A stretch of DNA of 36,964 bases from an uncultured Roseateles sp. (GTDB lineage Bacteria; Pseudomonadota; Gammaproteobacteria; Burkholderiales; Burkholderiaceae), in assembly GCA_946886855.1 (NCBI GenBank), contig CAMPJJ010000053.1, positions 1 to 36,964 on the forward strand. Direction: 5' to 3'. The notes under the pieces are model-generated. The model had not been told where the DNA came from. It searched no databases and worked only from the letters and a program-made list of their open reading frames with translations. Below are positions 25,114-35,703 of the stretch, one piece after another. Numbering within the stretch: position 1 is the stretch's first letter; each line of letters starts with the position of its first letter. A program made the position numbers and the translations under genes.

Positions 25114-25791
25114 TCACTTCTTGTTGAGTTCCTTCTTGATCGCGATCTCGTCCGCTTCGTCGTACGAGCGGTTGCCGCACTTGAACTTCCACTCGTTGCG
25201 CTTGTCGTTCAGGTCCTCGACGGCCTCGTTGAACTCGTCGGCGATCTTCTGGTGCGCATCCACGCGGGCGTTGAAGGTCTTGTTGACCTCGACGCGGTCG
25301 TTGCGCGACTTGTTGAAGGCGTCGATCTTCGGCTGCAGGGCGTTGGCGCGGGCCTGGTACTCCTCCTGCTTGGCCTTCAGGTCGGCCTTCTCCATCTTGG
25401 ATGCGCCGGCCTCGATCTCGGCGCCGAAGGCCTTGACCGCGTCGATCTCGGCCTTCAGGGCCACGCCTTGCGCCTGCATGTCGGACTCGAACTTGTCGGA
25501 TTCCGCCTTGGACGCCTTGAGCTCGTCGCGCTCCTTCATGACGACGGCCTTCTTCTTGTCCAGCTCGGCGGCGGTTTCCTCGTTCTGCTGGTTGGAGCTC
25601 ATGCAGGCGCGCAGCTCGTCGCGCGTCATCAGCTTGCCCTTGCCGCCCTTCGTGGCCGGGGCCGCGGCGGGGGCGGCGGGGGTCGACGTGGCCGGCTTGG
25701 CCGCGGGCTTGGCGGGCGCGCTCGTCTGGGCGGAGGCCAGACCGCAGGCCAGCAGTGCCGCGACGGCGAGGGAGGTGCGAAGAGTGTTCAT
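25114..25791 (-). CDS. Secreted coiled-coil protein of unknown function
   Basis: 225 aa from the ATG at 25791 with GAGAG five bases upstream; an ATG at 25803 would add four residues. A signal peptide (MNTLRTSLAVAALLACGLASAQ) is followed by an Ala/Pro/Lys-rich linker (~23-55) and a Glu/Lys/Ala-rich helical region (about 65-190) with strong coiled-coil character. Two cysteines, in LRACMSS and near the end in KFKCGNRSYDE, could form a disulfide. Periplasmic location is inferred. It leads a two-gene operon with the M3 peptidase. Confidence 0.7.
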   Translation of the reverse strand: MNTLRTSLAVAALLACGLASAQTSAPAKPAAKPATSTPAAPAAAPATKGGKGKLMTRDELRACMSSNQQNEETAAELDKKKAVVMKERDELKASKAESDKFESDMQAQGVALKAEIDAVKAFGAEIEAGASKMEKADLKAKQEEYQARANALQPKIDAFNKSRNDRVEVNKTFNARVDAHQKIADEFNEAVEDLNDKRNEWKFKCGNRSYDEADEIAIKKELNKK

Positions 25792-25894
25792 GTCGTCTCT
25801 CAAGTCATTGCGCCGCAGGGGCGCTGTCTCGTCGGTACGGACCGTCCGGCGCGCGGCCGGTCCGAGGTGCGGGTCGGCATGATGCCACGACCCG

Positions 25895-25900
25895 GATAAT
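25895..25900 (+). promoter_or_regulatory. Putative -10 box of yaeQ
   Basis: GATAAT on the plus strand lies in the ~200-base divergent gap between the coiled-coil protein gene (-) and yaeQ (+), giving a leader of about 80 bases. No clear -35 is visible. An in-frame ATG at 25899 overlaps it and is not favoured as a start. Confidence 0.3.
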
Positions 25901-25988
25901 GCGCCGCTTCAGATCGTTTCCGGCCCGCGTGCAGCCCGCACGGCAGGCCGTCCACCCCGACCACGACCGCCTCCGGCGGCACCCCACC

Positions 25989-26549
25989 ATGGCGCTCAAG
26001 GCCACCATCCACAAAGCCCAGCTGCAACTCTCCGACATGGACCGCCATGTCTACGGCGAGCACTCCCTCACCGTCGCCCGCCACCCGTCGGAGACCGACG
26101 AGCGGATGATGCTGCGCATCCTCGCCTACGCGCTGAACGTGCCCGCCGACGACCTGCAAGGCAGGCTGGAGTTCAGCAAGGGCCTGTCCGATGTCGAGGA
26201 ACCGCCGCTGTGGCAGCTCGACCTGACCGGACAGGTCGTCCACTGGATCGAGCTCGGCCAGCCCGACGAGCGCCGGCTGCGCCAGGCGCACGGCCGGGCG
26301 GATCGCGTCACCGTCATCGGCTACGCGTCCAGCACGCCGGTGTGGTGGGCCGGCATCCAGAACAAGCTGCAGCGCACGCCCAAGCTGGCGGTGTGGCAGA
26401 TCCCGGCGGAGCAGGCGCAGGCCCTGGCCGCGCTGGCCGAACGCGGCATGCAGTGGCAGGTCAGCATCCAGGACGGGACGGCGTACGTCAGCACCGAGAA
26501 GGGCGCGGTGGAGATCACGCCGCAGTTGCTGAAGGAACGCGAGGCCTGA
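25989..26549 (+). CDS. yaeQ: YaeQ family protein
   Basis: 186 aa, full family length, beginning MALKATIHKAQLQLSDMDR as YaeQ proteins do. Conserved features include ARHPSETDERMMLRILAYA, FSKGLSDVEEPPLW and IELGQPDERRLRQA. YaeQ has a PD-(D/E)XK nuclease-like fold by structure; it can replace RfaH function in E. coli at high dosage, but its real role is unknown. The frame is open further upstream, but the ATG at 25989 matches the family start. Confidence 0.9.
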   Translation: MALKATIHKAQLQLSDMDRHVYGEHSLTVARHPSETDERMMLRILAYALNVPADDLQGRLEFSKGLSDVEEPPLWQLDLTGQVVHWIELGQPDERRLRQAHGRADRVTVIGYASSTPVWWAGIQNKLQRTPKLAVWQIPAEQAQALAALAERGMQWQVSIQDGTAYVSTEKGAVEITPQLLKEREA

Positions 26550-26594
26550 GACCTGGAGTAAGGTGAGGTGCGGAGATCCCAGCCCTCACCCGCA

Positions 26595-26629
26595 CCCTCT
26601 CCCGCACCCTTCCCGCAAGCGGGAGAGGG
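26595..26629. repeat. REP-like palindromic element
   Basis: An 11-bp perfect inverted repeat (arms 26595-26605 and 26619-26629, arm CCCTCTCCCGC) encloses a smaller one (arms 26611-26616 and 26619-26624). It is preceded by CCCTCACCCGCAC, the usual opening of the widespread intergenic CTCTCCCGC/GCGGGAGAG elements of Proteobacteria. It lies between yaeQ and the oligopeptidase gene and may act as a terminator or stabiliser for yaeQ mRNA. Confidence 0.65.
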
Positions 26630-26655
26630 CGTCAGACATCGATCAGGAGTTCGTT

Positions 26656-28842
26656 GTGCCGCAATCCGTGCCGTCCGCTTCCACCGAAGCCACCGCTTCC
26701 TTGACGACCTCCGGCGCCCTCGCCGACGGCTCCGTGGCCCCAGCGGCCGGGGACGACCCGTTCCTGTGGCTCGAAGCGCTGGAAGGCGACGCGGGCGAAC
26801 GCGCGCTGCAATGGGTGCGCGAGCGCAACGAGACCACCCTGGCCGCGCTGAAGGCCGAGCCCGAGTTCGAACCGCTGCGCGAGGAGCTGCTGCAGATCCT
26901 CAATGCCCGCGACCGCATCCCGCATGTCGCGCGGCGCGGCGACTGGTTCTACAACCTGTGGCAGGACGAAGCCCATCCGCGCGGCCTGTGGCGGCGCTGC
27001 ACGCTGGAGGAGTACCAGCTCGCCGAGCCGCCCTGGCGCCTGGTGCTGGACCTGGACGCGCTGGGCCGCGACGAGGGCCGCAGCTGGGTCTTCCACGGCG
27101 CGACGGCGCTGGCGCCCGAGTACCGGCGCTGTCTGGTCTCGCTGTCCGACGGCGGCGCAGACGCGCACGAACTGCGCGAGTTCGACCTCGAGGCGCTGCG
27201 TTTCGTGCCGGCGGCTGAGGGCGGCTTCTTCGTGCCCGAGGCCAAGAGCGACGTCGAGTGGCTGGACGCCGACACCTTGCTGGTGGGCAGCGATTTCGGT
27301 CCCGATTCCCTGACCGAATCGGGTTATCCGCGGCAGGTCCGGCGCTGGGCGCGCGGCACGCCGCTGGACGCGGCGCCGGTGATCTTCGAAGGCGAGAAGG
27401 CGGACGTGTCGGTGTCCGTGTCGGTCGACCGCACGCCGGGCTTCGAGCGCGTCGTCTTCAGCCGCGCGCTGGACTTCTACAACGAGTCGCGCTTCCTCTG
27501 GAAGGACGGCGAGTTCGTCCCGATCGACCTGCCCAGCGACATGAGCGTCCACCTGGAAGGTCCGTGGATGCTGCTGCGTCCGCGCACCGACTGGGCCATC
27601 CCGCACGGACCGACCTATCCGTCGGGCTCGCTGCTGCTGATGGAGGAGGCGTCGTTCTGGAAGGACGAGCGGCACGACAAGCACATCCGCGTGATGTTCT
27701 CGCCGACGGCGGGGCGCTCGCTGGAGGACTACACGCTCACGCAGCATCACCTGCTGATCAACGTCAGCGAGCATGTCGCGAGCCGGCTCGAGGAGTGGGA
27801 CCTGTCCCACCGGCCGCCGACGCTGCGCCAGGTCAAGGCGCCCTTCCCCGGCACGCTGAGCGTGCAGAGCCTGCACGACCCCGAGCTGCTCGAGGATGCG
27901 CTGGGCGACGCCTACCTGCTGCACTACTGCGACTTCCTGACGCCGGACGTCGTCTGCCTGGCGCGGGCGGGCACCGATGCGCGGGAGACGCTGAAGCAGC
28001 GCGGCGCGCAGTTCGACGCCCACGGCATGACGGTCGAGCAGCGCTTCGCCACCAGCGCGGACGGCGAGAACGTGCCCTACTTCGTGATCGGCAGGCGCGG
28101 CCACGACGCCAGCGCGCAGCAGGAGACGCCCACCCTGCTCTACGGCTACGGCGGCTTCGAGGTCTCGCTGCAGCCCTGGTACTCCGGCGGCAACGGCCGC
28201 GCGTGGCTGGCGCGCGGCGGACAACTGGTGGTCGCCAACATCCGCGGCGGCGGCGAGTATGGCCCGCGCTGGCACCAGGCGGCCACGCTCGAACACAAGC
28301 AGCGCAGCTTCGACGATTTCATCGCCGTGGCCGAAGACCTGATCGCTCACGGCCTCACGCGGCCGGAACGGCTCGGGATCATGGGCGGCAGCAACGGCGG
28401 GCTGCTGGTCGGCGCCTGCATGGTGCAGCGGCCGGAACTGTTCGGCGCGGTCGTGTGCCAGGTGCCGCTGCTCGACATGAAGCGCTACCACCTGCTGCTG
28501 GCGGGCGCGTCGTGGATGGCCGAGTACGGCGATCCGGACGAGCCCGACGACTGGGCGCACATCGCCGCGTACAGCCCGTACCAGCAGTTGAAGCCGGGCG
28601 TGACCTATCCGAGGGCGCTCTTCGCCACCTCGACGCGTGACGACCGCGTGCATCCCGGCCATGCGAGGAAAATGGCGGCTCGCCTGCAGGCCTTGGGGCA
28701 GGCGTGCTTCTATTACGAAAACATCGAGGGCGGCCATGGCGGCGCTGCGGACAACCAGCAGCGGGCGCTGTTGCAAGCCCTCGAGTTCGCCTACTTGTGG
28801 CGTCAACTCGGCAGGGAGGCCTCTCGTGGAGACGCATCTTGA
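26656..28842 (+). CDS. Prolyl oligopeptidase family (S9A) serine peptidase
   Basis: 728 aa. A seven-bladed propeller region (about 80-460) is followed by an alpha/beta-hydrolase domain with GGSNGG (catalytic Ser579), the Asp in TSTRDDRVHP (662/663) and His694 in EGGHGG. No signal peptide is apparent, so it is probably cytoplasmic, cutting after proline in short peptides. The GTG at 26656 was chosen because AGGAG sits six bases upstream; the frame is open back to 26563, but that stretch is the REP-like element. The stop overlaps the TTG start of the next gene (TTGA). Confidence 0.87.
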   Translation: MPQSVPSASTEATASLTTSGALADGSVAPAAGDDPFLWLEALEGDAGERALQWVRERNETTLAALKAEPEFEPLREELLQILNARDRIPHVARRGDWFYNLWQDEAHPRGLWRRCTLEEYQLAEPPWRLVLDLDALGRDEGRSWVFHGATALAPEYRRCLVSLSDGGADAHELREFDLEALRFVPAAEGGFFVPEAKSDVEWLDADTLLVGSDFGPDSLTESGYPRQVRRWARGTPLDAAPVIFEGEKADVSVSVSVDRTPGFERVVFSRALDFYNESRFLWKDGEFVPIDLPSDMSVHLEGPWMLLRPRTDWAIPHGPTYPSGSLLLMEEASFWKDERHDKHIRVMFSPTAGRSLEDYTLTQHHLLINVSEHVASRLEEWDLSHRPPTLRQVKAPFPGTLSVQSLHDPELLEDALGDAYLLHYCDFLTPDVVCLARAGTDARETLKQRGAQFDAHGMTVEQRFATSADGENVPYFVIGRRGHDASAQQETPTLLYGYGGFEVSLQPWYSGGNGRAWLARGGQLVVANIRGGGEYGPRWHQAATLEHKQRSFDDFIAVAEDLIAHGLTRPERLGIMGGSNGGLLVGACMVQRPELFGAVVCQVPLLDMKRYHLLLAGASWMAEYGDPDEPDDWAHIAAYSPYQQLKPGVTYPRALFATSTRDDRVHPGHARKMAARLQALGQACFYYENIEGGHGGAADNQQRALLQALEFAYLWRQLGREASRGDAS

Positions 28843-29687
28843 ATTTCGTCATCCAGCATCATCCTGACGCGAGATGCTTCCTGGCGCAGCCGCAACCCGG
28901 GCTGCAATGCCGGCTCGACTACGAACGTCACGGCGAACAGCTGATCATCACGCACACCGGCGTGCCGGCGCAGTTGACCGGGCAAGGCCTCGCCGCTGCG
29001 CTGGTGGAGGCGGCGGCGCGCTGGCTGGCGGAGTTCCCGCTGCAGCTCGTGCCCGGCTGCAGCTACGTGCGGCACTGGCTGCTGCGGCATCCGCGCTGGC
29101 AGCGTCTGCTGACGCCTGCGCCGGCGCAGCGCGTGCTCAACGAATGGTTCGGCCTGCCGGGCAGCGAGCAGGACGGTCAGGTCCAGATGAAGTGGTTCAA
29201 GAAGGACGCGGAATTCGATGCGGCGCTGCGCGAGCGCTTCGGCCCCGTCATCGACCAGGCGCTGAAAGGCGGTCTGCGCGAGTGGGATTCCACGGCCTGG
29301 GGTGCGCTGGCGCGGATCCTGGTGCTGGACCAGTTCACGCGCAACGTTCACCGCGACACGCCCACCTCCTTCGCCGGCGACGCCCTTGCGCTGGAGGCCT
29401 CACTGGCGCTGCTTCCTCGCGCGCAAGACCTCGGCCCGCTGGAGCGCTGGTTCGTCGCGATGCCGCTGGAGCATGCGGAGGATCTGGCGATGCAGGATCG
29501 CAGCGTCGCGACCTTCGAGGCCTTGGCCGCCGAGGACGAGCGCCTCAAGGATGCCCTGGACTACGCGCACAGGCACCGCGACGTCATCGCGCGTTTCGGC
29601 CGCTTCCCGCATCGCAACGAGATCCTTGGCCGAGCGAGCACCGACGAGGAACGCGCGTTCCTGACACAGCCCGGTTCGCGGTTCTGA
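28839..29687 (+). CDS. Fusion of a COG2388-type acetyltransferase domain and a DUF924 domain
   Basis: 282 aa, starting at TTG 28839, which overlaps the previous stop (TTGA) and has GGAG seven bases upstream. Residues ~15-95 match the small YidJ-like N-acetyltransferase family: ITHTGVPAQLTGQGLAAALV and LVPGCSYVRHWLLRHPRW. From ~105 a complete DUF924 domain begins (VLNEWFGLPG, then MKWFKKDAEFDAALRERFG, ILVLDQFTRNVHRDT and GRFPHRNEILGR). Both domains are normally separate proteins. They are in one frame here with a linker of only ~12 residues. Neither partner's substrate is known. Confidence 0.75.
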   Translation: MNFVIQHHPDARCFLAQPQPGLQCRLDYERHGEQLIITHTGVPAQLTGQGLAAALVEAAARWLAEFPLQLVPGCSYVRHWLLRHPRWQRLLTPAPAQRVLNEWFGLPGSEQDGQVQMKWFKKDAEFDAALRERFGPVIDQALKGGLREWDSTAWGALARILVLDQFTRNVHRDTPTSFAGDALALEASLALLPRAQDLGPLERWFVAMPLEHAEDLAMQDRSVATFEALAAEDERLKDALDYAHRHRDVIARFGRFPHRNEILGRASTDEERAFLTQPGSRF

Positions 29688-29705
29688 CCGCCCTCGGGCA
29701 GTCCT

Positions 29706-31418
29706 CTACCTGGTTTCCAACTCCTGCAGCAGCCGCCACATGACCTTCCCCGATCCCGACTTGGGAAGGGCGTCGACGAACTCGACGATGCGCGGCGCCT
29801 TGTAGGCGGCCATGTGCTCATGGGCCCAATCGATGATGTCCTTGTCGGTGGTCTTGCCCTTGGCTTCGGCGCGCAGCACCACGACTGCTTTCACTGTCTC
29901 GCCGCGGTACGCGTCCTTGGCCGCGATGATGCAGGCCTCCTGGACCGCGGGGTGGCGGTACAGCAGCATCTCGACCTCCGAGGGCCAGACCTTGTAGCCG
30001 CTCGCGTTGATCATCCGCTTGAGGCGATCGGTGATGAAGAAGTAGCCCTCCTCGTCCATGCGTCCGAGGTCGCCGGTGCGGAAGAAGCGCTTGCCGTCCA
30101 ATTCGACGAAGGCCGCATCGGTCGCCTCCGGCTGACGCCAATAGCCCTGGAACACCATCGGGCCATGCGTGATGATCTCCCCCACCTCGCCGACGGGCAG
30201 TTCCTCCAGCGTCGTCGGATCCACGATGCGCGAATCGACGCCGAAGATCGGAATGCCCAGACACTGCAGCTTCGCGCGCTCGGGCGGATTGCCGTGGCTG
30301 GGCGCGGCGGTCTCGGTCAGGCCGTAGCCTTCCGCGAAGGTCAGGCCGAACTCGGCCTGCAGCCGCTCCGCCACCGCCTTGGGCATCGCCGCGCCGCCGC
30401 CGCTCAGGTAGCGCAGGCTGCGCAGGTCGAAGGACTTGTAGTTCGGGCTCGCGAAGAGGTCGATGATCATCGTCGGGATGCAGGTCCAGTGCGTGACCTG
30501 GTAGCGCGAGATCAGCCGCCCGCAGAGCTCGCGGTCCCAGCGCGGCATGATCACGAGCGTCATGCCGATGAACACCGGGCCCAGCACGCCGTAGAGCGTG
30601 CCGGTGATGTGGAACATCGGCACCACCGCCAGGCCCACCGACTCCGCGCTCGCGTAGCCCCACTGGCACCCGCCGCAGCTGTTGGACATGAGCGTCGCGT
30701 TCGTGTGCACGCAGCCCTTGGGCAGCCCGGTGGTGCCGGAGGTGTAGGGCAGCATCGCCAGGTCGTCCGGTCCCGCGGTGTGCGGCCCCGGCGTCAGGCC
30801 GGCGGCGATCGCCTCGCGCCAGTCGGTCGCGCCCGGCGGCAGCTCGTGCACGGCGGTCAGCCACTGGCGCATCGCCTCCGGCGCATCGCAGGCGGGATCC
30901 GGGCCGGCCGGCGGCAGCATCTGCCAGTACTGCGTCACCAGCACCGCGCGCGGCCGCTGCGACGCGGGCAGCTTCTCCGCGGCCCGGGCGACGATGCCCG
31001 CCAGTTCGCCACTGCAGATCACGACCTTGGTCTCGGGGTCGGTCAGGTAATGGCCGAACTCATCCTCCCGGTTCATCGGATTGACGGGCACCACGACCGC
31101 GTCCGCGCGGTTGATCGCATAGAAGGCGATCAGGTATTGCGGACAGTTCTGCAGGAACAGCGCGACGCGATCGCCCTTGCCCACGCCCTGCGCGCGCAGC
31201 CAGCCGGCCAGCGCCTCGGCCTGCCGCCGCATCTCGCGGAAACTGAGCGTGGCGCCGAGGAACTGCGTCGCCGCCTTGTCCGGGTAGCGGTTCGCGGCGA
31301 CCTCCAGGTTGAACCACAGCGAGGTCCGCGGGATCGCCAGCCGCCGCGGCAAGCGGGCCGGCCAATGGCTGTACTGCACGTCGGCGTTCTCGGGACGGGG
31401 GGTGACCACGCGCGTCAT
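29706..31418 (-). CDS. AMP-dependent acyl-CoA synthetase (long-chain fatty acid-CoA ligase type)
   Basis: 570 aa adenylate-forming enzyme that activates a carboxylic acid with ATP and CoA. The P-loop is YTSGTTGLPKGC (about 213-224). The GYGLTETA motif, the TGDLGRMDEEGYFFITDR hinge region, and the C-terminal catalytic lysine in GSGKVMWRLL are present. The acid is probably medium- or long-chain, which cannot be decided from sequence. The ATG at 31418 has AGGAGA seven bases upstream. It is a single gene converging with the acetyltransferase-DUF924 gene, with two palindromes upstream that may bind a regulator. Confidence 0.88.
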   Translation of the reverse strand: MTRVVTPRPENADVQYSHWPARLPRRLAIPRTSLWFNLEVAANRYPDKAATQFLGATLSFREMRRQAEALAGWLRAQGVGKGDRVALFLQNCPQYLIAFYAINRADAVVVPVNPMNREDEFGHYLTDPETKVVICSGELAGIVARAAEKLPASQRPRAVLVTQYWQMLPPAGPDPACDAPEAMRQWLTAVHELPPGATDWREAIAAGLTPGPHTAGPDDLAMLPYTSGTTGLPKGCVHTNATLMSNSCGGCQWGYASAESVGLAVVPMFHITGTLYGVLGPVFIGMTLVIMPRWDRELCGRLISRYQVTHWTCIPTMIIDLFASPNYKSFDLRSLRYLSGGGAAMPKAVAERLQAEFGLTFAEGYGLTETAAPSHGNPPERAKLQCLGIPIFGVDSRIVDPTTLEELPVGEVGEIITHGPMVFQGYWRQPEATDAAFVELDGKRFFRTGDLGRMDEEGYFFITDRLKRMINASGYKVWPSEVEMLLYRHPAVQEACIIAAKDAYRGETVKAVVVLRAEAKGKTTDKDIIDWAHEHMAAYKAPRIVEFVDALPKSGSGKVMWRLLQELETR

Positions 31419-31443
31419 CGATCTGTCTCCTGTCTTTGTTTGA

Positions 31444-31493
31444 ACCGATCTTCAGTCGGTCTCTCCGCCCGCCTTGTCACAGCAGCGACAAGG
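31444..31493. promoter_or_regulatory. Two palindromes upstream of the acyl-CoA synthetase gene
   Basis: ACCGA (31444-31448) and TCGGT (31456-31460) form one inverted repeat with a seven-base centre, resembling TetR-type operators. CCTTGTC (31472-31478) and GACAAGG (31487-31493) form a second, 7-bp perfect repeat with an eight-base centre. Both lie 25-75 bases before the synthetase ATG in the 255-base divergent gap; nothing else is seen in that gap beyond a likely leader of the pterin-domain gene. Confidence 0.4.
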
Positions 31494-31673
31494 GACCGGT
31501 CAAGCCGGGCGCTGGGCGGTGTGGCGTAAAGCCGACTGGTCCCCGTCATTGGGGTGGTCCCGTAGATGCTCCTCCCCACCCCCGCGCGTAGCATGCGGGC
31601 TTTTACCAATGCCCCTGCGGCACGCGCCTCCGACACGGCGGCCTGGGCGTGCCATCGGGCCGTGCTCCCGTCC

Positions 31674-32204
31674 ATGCTGATCGCGCGCCGTTCCGCCCTG
31701 CTGGGGCTGCTGACCTGTGTCCTGGGATCCACTGCCGCCACGGCGTGGGCGATCCCCGCCGAGCAGACGCTGGACCTGCCTGCCGGCCCGGTCGTGCTGA
31801 CCGTCGGCGGTGCGCTGCGCAACGCCAACCGCGACGGCCGTGCGGCCTTCGACATGGCGATGCTCGAGAAACTCCCGCAGGTGAGCTTCAGCACCCAGAC
31901 CCCCTGGTACCCGGGCCCGCGCAAGTTCACCGGTCCGCTGCTGCGCGACGTGCTGGCCGCCGCCGGCGCGCAGGGCCGCACCATCGAGGCGCGCGCGCTC
32001 AACGACTACCGCGTCAGCATCCCCATCGGCGACAGCGCACGCTTCGACGTCATCGTCGCGCGACTGATCGACGACAAGCCGATGGCCGTGCGCGACAAGG
32101 GCCCGCTGTTCCTGATCTATCCGTTCGACCGCGCGCCCGAATTGCGCAACAGCGTCTTCTACGGGCGCTCGGCGTGGCAGCTCACCCATCTGGAACTGCG
32201 TTGA
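31674..32204 (+). CDS. Periplasmic molybdopterin-binding-domain-like protein
   Basis: 176 aa from the ATG at 31674. A signal peptide (MLIARRSALLGLLTC to ATAWA, about 1-26) has a double arginine but not a full Tat motif. The mature part resembles the small oxidoreductase molybdopterin-binding fold: FSTQTPWYPGPRKFTGPLLRDVL, then LNDYRVSIPIGD and the C-terminal YPFDRAPELRNSVFYGRSAWQL. The usual cysteine ligand of the sulfite-oxidase family is absent, so binding of a cofactor is doubtful and a sensing or ligand-binding role is possible. The stop is two bases before the histidine kinase gene. Confidence 0.7.
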   Translation: MLIARRSALLGLLTCVLGSTAATAWAIPAEQTLDLPAGPVVLTVGGALRNANRDGRAAFDMAMLEKLPQVSFSTQTPWYPGPRKFTGPLLRDVLAAAGAQGRTIEARALNDYRVSIPIGDSARFDVIVARLIDDKPMAVRDKGPLFLIYPFDRAPELRNSVFYGRSAWQLTHLELR

Positions 32205-32206
32205 GC

Positions 32207-34123
<1,917 letters not shown>

Positions 34124-34185
34124 TCCGCGCCACCGCGGGCAGCCGCACGGGCGATCGCCTGTGCTGAAGCCGGCGGTCGGTCTCT

Positions 34186-34210
34186 TATAGTTGCTCTCCC
34201 CCACGGAGAG
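34186..34210 (+). promoter_or_regulatory. -10 box and ribosome-binding site of the Septu-like operon
   Basis: TATAGT (34186-34191) would start transcription near 34198, and GGAGAG (34205-34210) lies eight bases before ATG 34219. No good -35 is visible. The pair therefore appears to have its own promoter, separate from the kinase gene 95 bases upstream. Confidence 0.45.
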
Positions 34211-34218
34211 TCCCGCCC

Positions 34219-35703
34219 ATGTACCTGTCCCGGATCGCGCTGACCAACGTGCGCTCGATGGCGTCGCTGGCGATCGACTTCGGCGCCGGACCGGGCGCGC
34301 CCGCCGGCACGAACCGGCGCTGGACGCTGCTGCTCGGCGAGAACGGCTGCGGCAAGAGCACCGTGCTGCGGGCGATCGGCCTGCTGCTCGCGGGCAGCGA
34401 GGCCTTGCCGGACCTGCTCGGCGATGCGGATGCGTGGATCCGCAACGGGGCGCGGCAGTGCCGCATCGCCGGCACGCTGGTGACCGCCAAGGGCGAGCCG
34501 CGCGAGATCGCGCTGGAGCTGCATCGCGGCGACGGCCTGCGCCAGATCTTCGAGCGCAATGCGCAGACGCTGGAAGCGCTGGACGCGGCGATCCGCCATG
34601 CCGACCGCAATTACTTCGTGCTGGGTTACGGCGTCTCGCGCCGGCCACCCGAAGGCGGCATGCGCATGAGCGGCCCGCTGGACGATCCGGCGCGCTCGTC
34701 GCGGGCCCGCGCGCTGGCCTCGATGTTTTCGCCCGAGGCGTCGCTGGTGTCGCTGCAGCGCTGGGCCATGGACCTCGACTACCGGCGCGGCGAAGCGGCG
34801 CTGGCGCCCATCCGCGCGGCGCTCAACCAGCTGATGCGGGGCATGAACTTCTCGCGCATCGACAAGGCGTCGGGCCAGCTGATGTTCAAGACGGTCGACG
34901 GCGAGGTGCCGTTGAACCAGCTGTCCGACGGCTACCAGAACATGGCGGCCTGGTGCGGCGACCTGCTCTTCCGCATCACCGAGGCCTTCCCCGATCGCAA
35001 GGATCCGCTGGCCACGCGCGGCGTGCTGCTGATCGACGAGATCGACCTGCACCTGCATCCGGTCTGGCGCCGGCAGCTGGTGGATTTCCTGTCGGCCCTG
35101 CTGCCTCACTTCCAGTTCATCGCCACGACGCACTCCGCGCTGACCGCGCAGCAGAGCGGCGAAGGCGAGCTCTTCGTCATCCGCCGCGAAGGCCCGAAGC
35201 AGCAGCCGACGCTGGTGCCCTTCGTCGGCGAGCCGCGGCTCATGATGCTGCACCAGCTGCTGATGAGCCCGATGTTCGGGCTGGAGTCGATGGACTCCGT
35301 GGCGGTGGAATCCGCGCGGAACACGGCGCGCAAGCTGCACACGAAGACGAAGACCCAAGGCAAGGCACTGACCACCCGAGAGCGCTCGCAGCTGCAGCGC
35401 AGCGCCGAGGTCCTGCGCGCCGCGCCCGAGTGGGACGCGGTGCCCGATTACGCACGCCAGCAGACCGCGCTGCTGAAGGAGCTGAAGACGACGATCGCGA
35501 AGCAGGCGGCAGCATCCGCGAAGGCGATGAAGGCGACGCCGGCAGCGCCGCCGTCCACCAGGCCCGCGCCTGCGAAGAAGTCCGCTGCGAAGTCAGCGGC
35601 GAATGCTGCGGTGAAGGCTGCGGTGAAGAAGGCCGCACCAGCACCGGCGCTGTCGCCGACCAAGCTGAGGGCGGCGGTGAAGCGGGTGGAGCGCTCGAAG
35701 TGA
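34219..35703 (+). CDS. Septu-like (PtuA-type) AAA ATPase with histone-H1-like tail
   Basis: RecF/SMC-like ABC-type ATPase, 494 aa. Walker A is GENGCGKST (40-48), the signature is LSDGYQ (235-240), Walker B is VLLIDEID (269-276) followed by LHLHPVWRR, and the switch histidine is H305 in ATTHS. This is the AAA_21-type overcoming-lysogenisation ATPase layout. Paired with an HNH nuclease gene that overlaps it by four bases (GTGA), it matches Septu (PtuA/PtuB), where the ATPase controls the nuclease. Unusually, residues ~425-494 form a Lys/Ala/Pro-rich tail (PAKKSAAKSAANAAVKAAVKK, shortened here) like histone H1 or AlgP, expected to bind DNA and not typical of PtuA. Confidence 0.65.
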   Translation: MYLSRIALTNVRSMASLAIDFGAGPGAPAGTNRRWTLLLGENGCGKSTVLRAIGLLLAGSEALPDLLGDADAWIRNGARQCRIAGTLVTAKGEPREIALELHRGDGLRQIFERNAQTLEALDAAIRHADRNYFVLGYGVSRRPPEGGMRMSGPLDDPARSSRARALASMFSPEASLVSLQRWAMDLDYRRGEAALAPIRAALNQLMRGMNFSRIDKASGQLMFKTVDGEVPLNQLSDGYQNMAAWCGDLLFRITEAFPDRKDPLATRGVLLIDEIDLHLHPVWRRQLVDFLSALLPHFQFIATTHSALTAQQSGEGELFVIRREGPKQQPTLVPFVGEPRLMMLHQLLMSPMFGLESMDSVAVESARNTARKLHTKTKTQGKALTTRERSQLQRSAEVLRAAPEWDAVPDYARQQTALLKELKTTIAKQAAASAKAMKATPAAPPSTRPAPAKKSAAKSAANAAVKAAVKKAAPAPALSPTKLRAAVKRVERSK

